Source: JBAVEL01 sp049587715
GTDB taxonomy: Bacteria; Bacteroidota; Ignavibacteria; UBA10030; UBA6906
Direction of reading: 5' to 3'
Length of the DNA: 18,746 nt
NCBI GenBank assembly: GCA_049587715.1
Contig: JBAVEL010000153.1
Coordinates: 1 to 18,746 of the forward strand
Below, in pieces: positions 17,399 through 18,746 of this stretch. The notes under the pieces are model-generated. The model was given only the letters and a program-made list of their open reading frames with translations. It was not told the origin of the DNA and searched no databases. The stretch's first letter is position 1. Each line of letters begins with the position of its first letter. Both the position numbers and the translations under genes were made by a program.

Positions 17399-17878
17399 AT
17401 GGGCAAGCTCCGGACCGGGGATCCGGCCCCCGCTTTTGCCGCGCAGACCTCCGAGGGTGGAACTCTCTCCCTGCGCGACATGAAAGGGAAGCCCTTTGTG
17501 TTGTACTTCTATCCGAAGGACGACACACCGGGCTGTACGAAGGAGGCGTGCTCCTTTCAGGACCACCTCGCGTTGTTCCGGAAGCTCGGGGCGGCGGTGG
17601 TGGGGGTGAGCCCCGACGGTTCCGCGTCGCACCGGGCGTTTGCGGCCCGGTACGGGCTGCGTTTCACCCTCCTCGGCGATGAAGACCACACTCTGGCGTC
17701 GGCGTTCGGCGTGTGGAAGAGGCGGACCATGTACGGTCGGAGCTTCATGGGGGTGGAGCGGACCACATTCGTGATCGACGGGAAGGGAATCGTGCGGGCC
17801 GTGTTCCCGAAGGTGAAGGTGGAGGGCCATGCCGCCCTGGTGGCGGAAACGGTACGATCACTCGGGCGCGAGGTATGA
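17399..17878 (+). CDS. bcp: Thioredoxin-dependent thiol peroxidase (BCP/PrxQ)
   Basis: A 159-residue peroxiredoxin of the classic bacterioferritin-comigratory-protein type. FYPKDDTPGCTKEACSFQD carries peroxidatic C46 and resolving C51, with P39 and T43 completing PxxxTxxC. GVSPDGSASHRAFAARYGLRFTLLGDED and FMGVERTTFVIDGKG are further BCP landmarks. It uses thioredoxin to recycle and removes peroxides in the cytoplasm. The start is ATG 17399 behind GAGGAGGGGG (17387-17396). It shares about the same layout as the gene just upstream, but many positions differ, so the pair is an old duplication or two separate subfamilies rather than a recent copy. The next gene starts one base after its stop. Confidence 0.94.
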   Translation: MGKLRTGDPAPAFAAQTSEGGTLSLRDMKGKPFVLYFYPKDDTPGCTKEACSFQDHLALFRKLGAAVVGVSPDGSASHRAFAARYGLRFTLLGDEDHTLASAFGVWKRRTMYGRSFMGVERTTFVIDGKGIVRAVFPKVKVEGHAALVAETVRSLGREV

Positions 17879-17879
17879 C

Positions 17880-18302
17880 ATGCTCTACGTGACGAGACGG
17901 GCTTCGTTCGCGGCCTCACACCGGCTCCATAACCCGGCCTGGGACGAGACGCGGAATGCCGAGGTCTTCGGGAAGTGCAACAACCCCAACGGCCACGGGC
18001 ACAACTATGACCTGGAGGTGACCGTGGCAGGCGATCCCCCTCCCGAGACGGGCATGGTCGTGGACCTCAAGCTCCTGGCGGAGATCGTGGACAGGGAGGT
18101 CATCGAGCGGGTGGATCACAAGCACCTCAACCTGGATGTGGATTTCCTCCGGGGGGTGATCCCCACCGCGGAAAACATGGCGGTCGCATTCTGGAAGATC
18201 CTCCAGCCGGCCATCCGGCAGGGACGTCTGTTTTCCGTCAGGCTGTACGAATCCGCCAACAACGTGGTGGAATACCGCGGGGAGGGAATCCATGGCCGAT
18301 GA
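17880..18302 (+). CDS. queD: 6-pyruvoyl-tetrahydropterin synthase / 6-carboxytetrahydropterin synthase family
   Basis: A 140-residue enzyme acting on dihydroneopterin triphosphate, the product of the next gene. Zinc ligands are H14 (FAASHRL), H39 and H41 in CNNPNGHGHNY. C33 is the catalytic cysteine, followed by the D79-H80 pair in VDHKHLNLD and E124 in YESANN. The cysteine is retained, which excludes the PTPS-III folate variant that carries Glu there. The sequence CNNPNGHGHNY together with TAENMAV strongly resembles classic PTPS of animals and related bacterial enzymes, so either tetrahydrobiopterin-type synthesis or queuosine precursor synthesis (QueD) is possible. No queE, queC or sepiapterin reductase gene is in view. 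ATG 17880 lies one base after the upstream stop. The gene overlaps folE by 11 bases. The family is certain; the pathway is undecided. Confidence 0.9.
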   Translation: MLYVTRRASFAASHRLHNPAWDETRNAEVFGKCNNPNGHGHNYDLEVTVAGDPPPETGMVVDLKLLAEIVDREVIERVDHKHLNLDVDFLRGVIPTAENMAVAFWKILQPAIRQGRLFSVRLYESANNVVEYRGEGIHGR

Positions 18303-18746
18303 GCAGATGCCCCGAATGGAAGGCATCGTGCGCGAGCTGCTTGCCGCCCTGGGCGAGGACCCGGCCCGGGAGGGGCTCGCGCAGACCCCCCGTCGGGTCG
18401 CCCGGGCCTACCAGTTCCTGACCGAGGGCTATCGCCGGGATGCGCGGAGTGTGGTGAACGAGGCGGTCTTCGCGGAGGAATACAACGAGATGGTGATCGT
18501 GAAGGACATCGACTTCTTTTCCCTCTGCGAGCATCATCTCCTTCCGTTCTTCGGCAAGGCGCACATTGCGTACATCCCGCAGGGGAGGATCATCGGCCTG
18601 AGCAAGATGCCGCGCATTGTGGATGTTTTTGCACGGCGTCTCCAGGTGCAGGAGCGCATGACGCAGCAGATCGCCTCCACCCTCTATGACGCTCTCGGGC
18701 CCGACGGCGTGGGGGTGGTCATCGAGGCAAGGCACATGTGCATGAT
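18292..18746 (+). CDS. folE: GTP cyclohydrolase I, N-terminal part (cut by window end)
   Basis: The first 151 residues of GTP cyclohydrolase I, which converts GTP to 7,8-dihydroneopterin triphosphate, the entry to folate, biopterin and queuosine pathways. After a short helix, LAQTPRRVARAYQFLTEGY is the usual substrate-fold segment. The catalytic core shows DIDFFSLCEHHLLPFFGKAHIAYIP, with zinc ligands C79 and H82, and HMCM supplies the third ligand, C150. The 71-residue spacing between the two cysteines equals that of E. coli FolE. IGLSKMPRIVDVFARRLQVQERMTQQIA is also typical. ATG 18292 has GGAGG (18281-18285) six bases upstream and overlaps the PTPS stop, so the two genes are coupled. The end lies beyond the window. 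Confidence 0.95.
   Translation, partial: MADEQMPRMEGIVRELLAALGEDPAREGLAQTPRRVARAYQFLTEGYRRDARSVVNEAVFAEEYNEMVIVKDIDFFSLCEHHLLPFFGKAHIAYIPQGRIIGLSKMPRIVDVFARRLQVQERMTQQIASTLYDALGPDGVGVVIEARHMCM

Overview
This GC-rich window carries genes on the + strand only. It reads as part of a chromosome of a Gram-negative-type bacterium, probably from the FCB superphylum or a related candidate phylum. Two things suggest this: a secreted protein ends in a NYPNPFNP-type C-terminal (T9SS/FlgD-like) domain, and there is an outer-membrane capsule protein of the Wzi type. The exact phylum cannot be decided from this sequence.

Positions 1-16865 are a Wzx/Wzy-type exopolysaccharide or capsule locus. It starts with the 3' end of a flippase (Wzx-like). 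Next come an asparagine-synthase-type amidotransferase, a GT4-like glycosyltransferase, a class I methyltransferase and an O-antigen ligase/polymerase-type membrane protein. These five are tightly packed, with short gaps or overlapping stop/start codons. After a 184-bp gap comes a very large secreted protein of 1397 residues. It has an alpha/beta hydrolase with a readable catalytic triad, a second hydrolase-like unit that seems to have lost its nucleophile, about five cadherin/He_PIG-like Ig repeats and a C-terminal sorting-type domain. A WbaP/WcaJ-type priming sugar-phosphate transferase follows.

A recognisable promoter then precedes UDP-glucose 6-dehydrogenase (TTG start) and UDP-glucuronate decarboxylase, which together turn UDP-glucose into UDP-xylose. 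They are followed by a DUF2279-like exported protein overlapping a Wzi-like outer-membrane barrel, which probably retains the polymer at the cell surface. Together the locus can supply UDP-GlcA and UDP-Xyl, prime a lipid carrier, add sugars, decorate (methyl, amide), flip, polymerise and attach a polysaccharide.

From 16918 the theme changes to redox and cofactor genes: two tandem PrxQ/BCP-type peroxiredoxins, a 6-pyruvoyl-tetrahydropterin synthase family enzyme with the catalytic Cys retained, and an overlapping GTP cyclohydrolase I (folE) that runs off the window end. The last two catalyse consecutive steps of pterin synthesis.

No tRNA, rRNA, CRISPR array, insertion sequence or clear intrinsic terminator was seen. 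The most unusual item is the 1397-residue two-headed hydrolase embedded in the polysaccharide locus.
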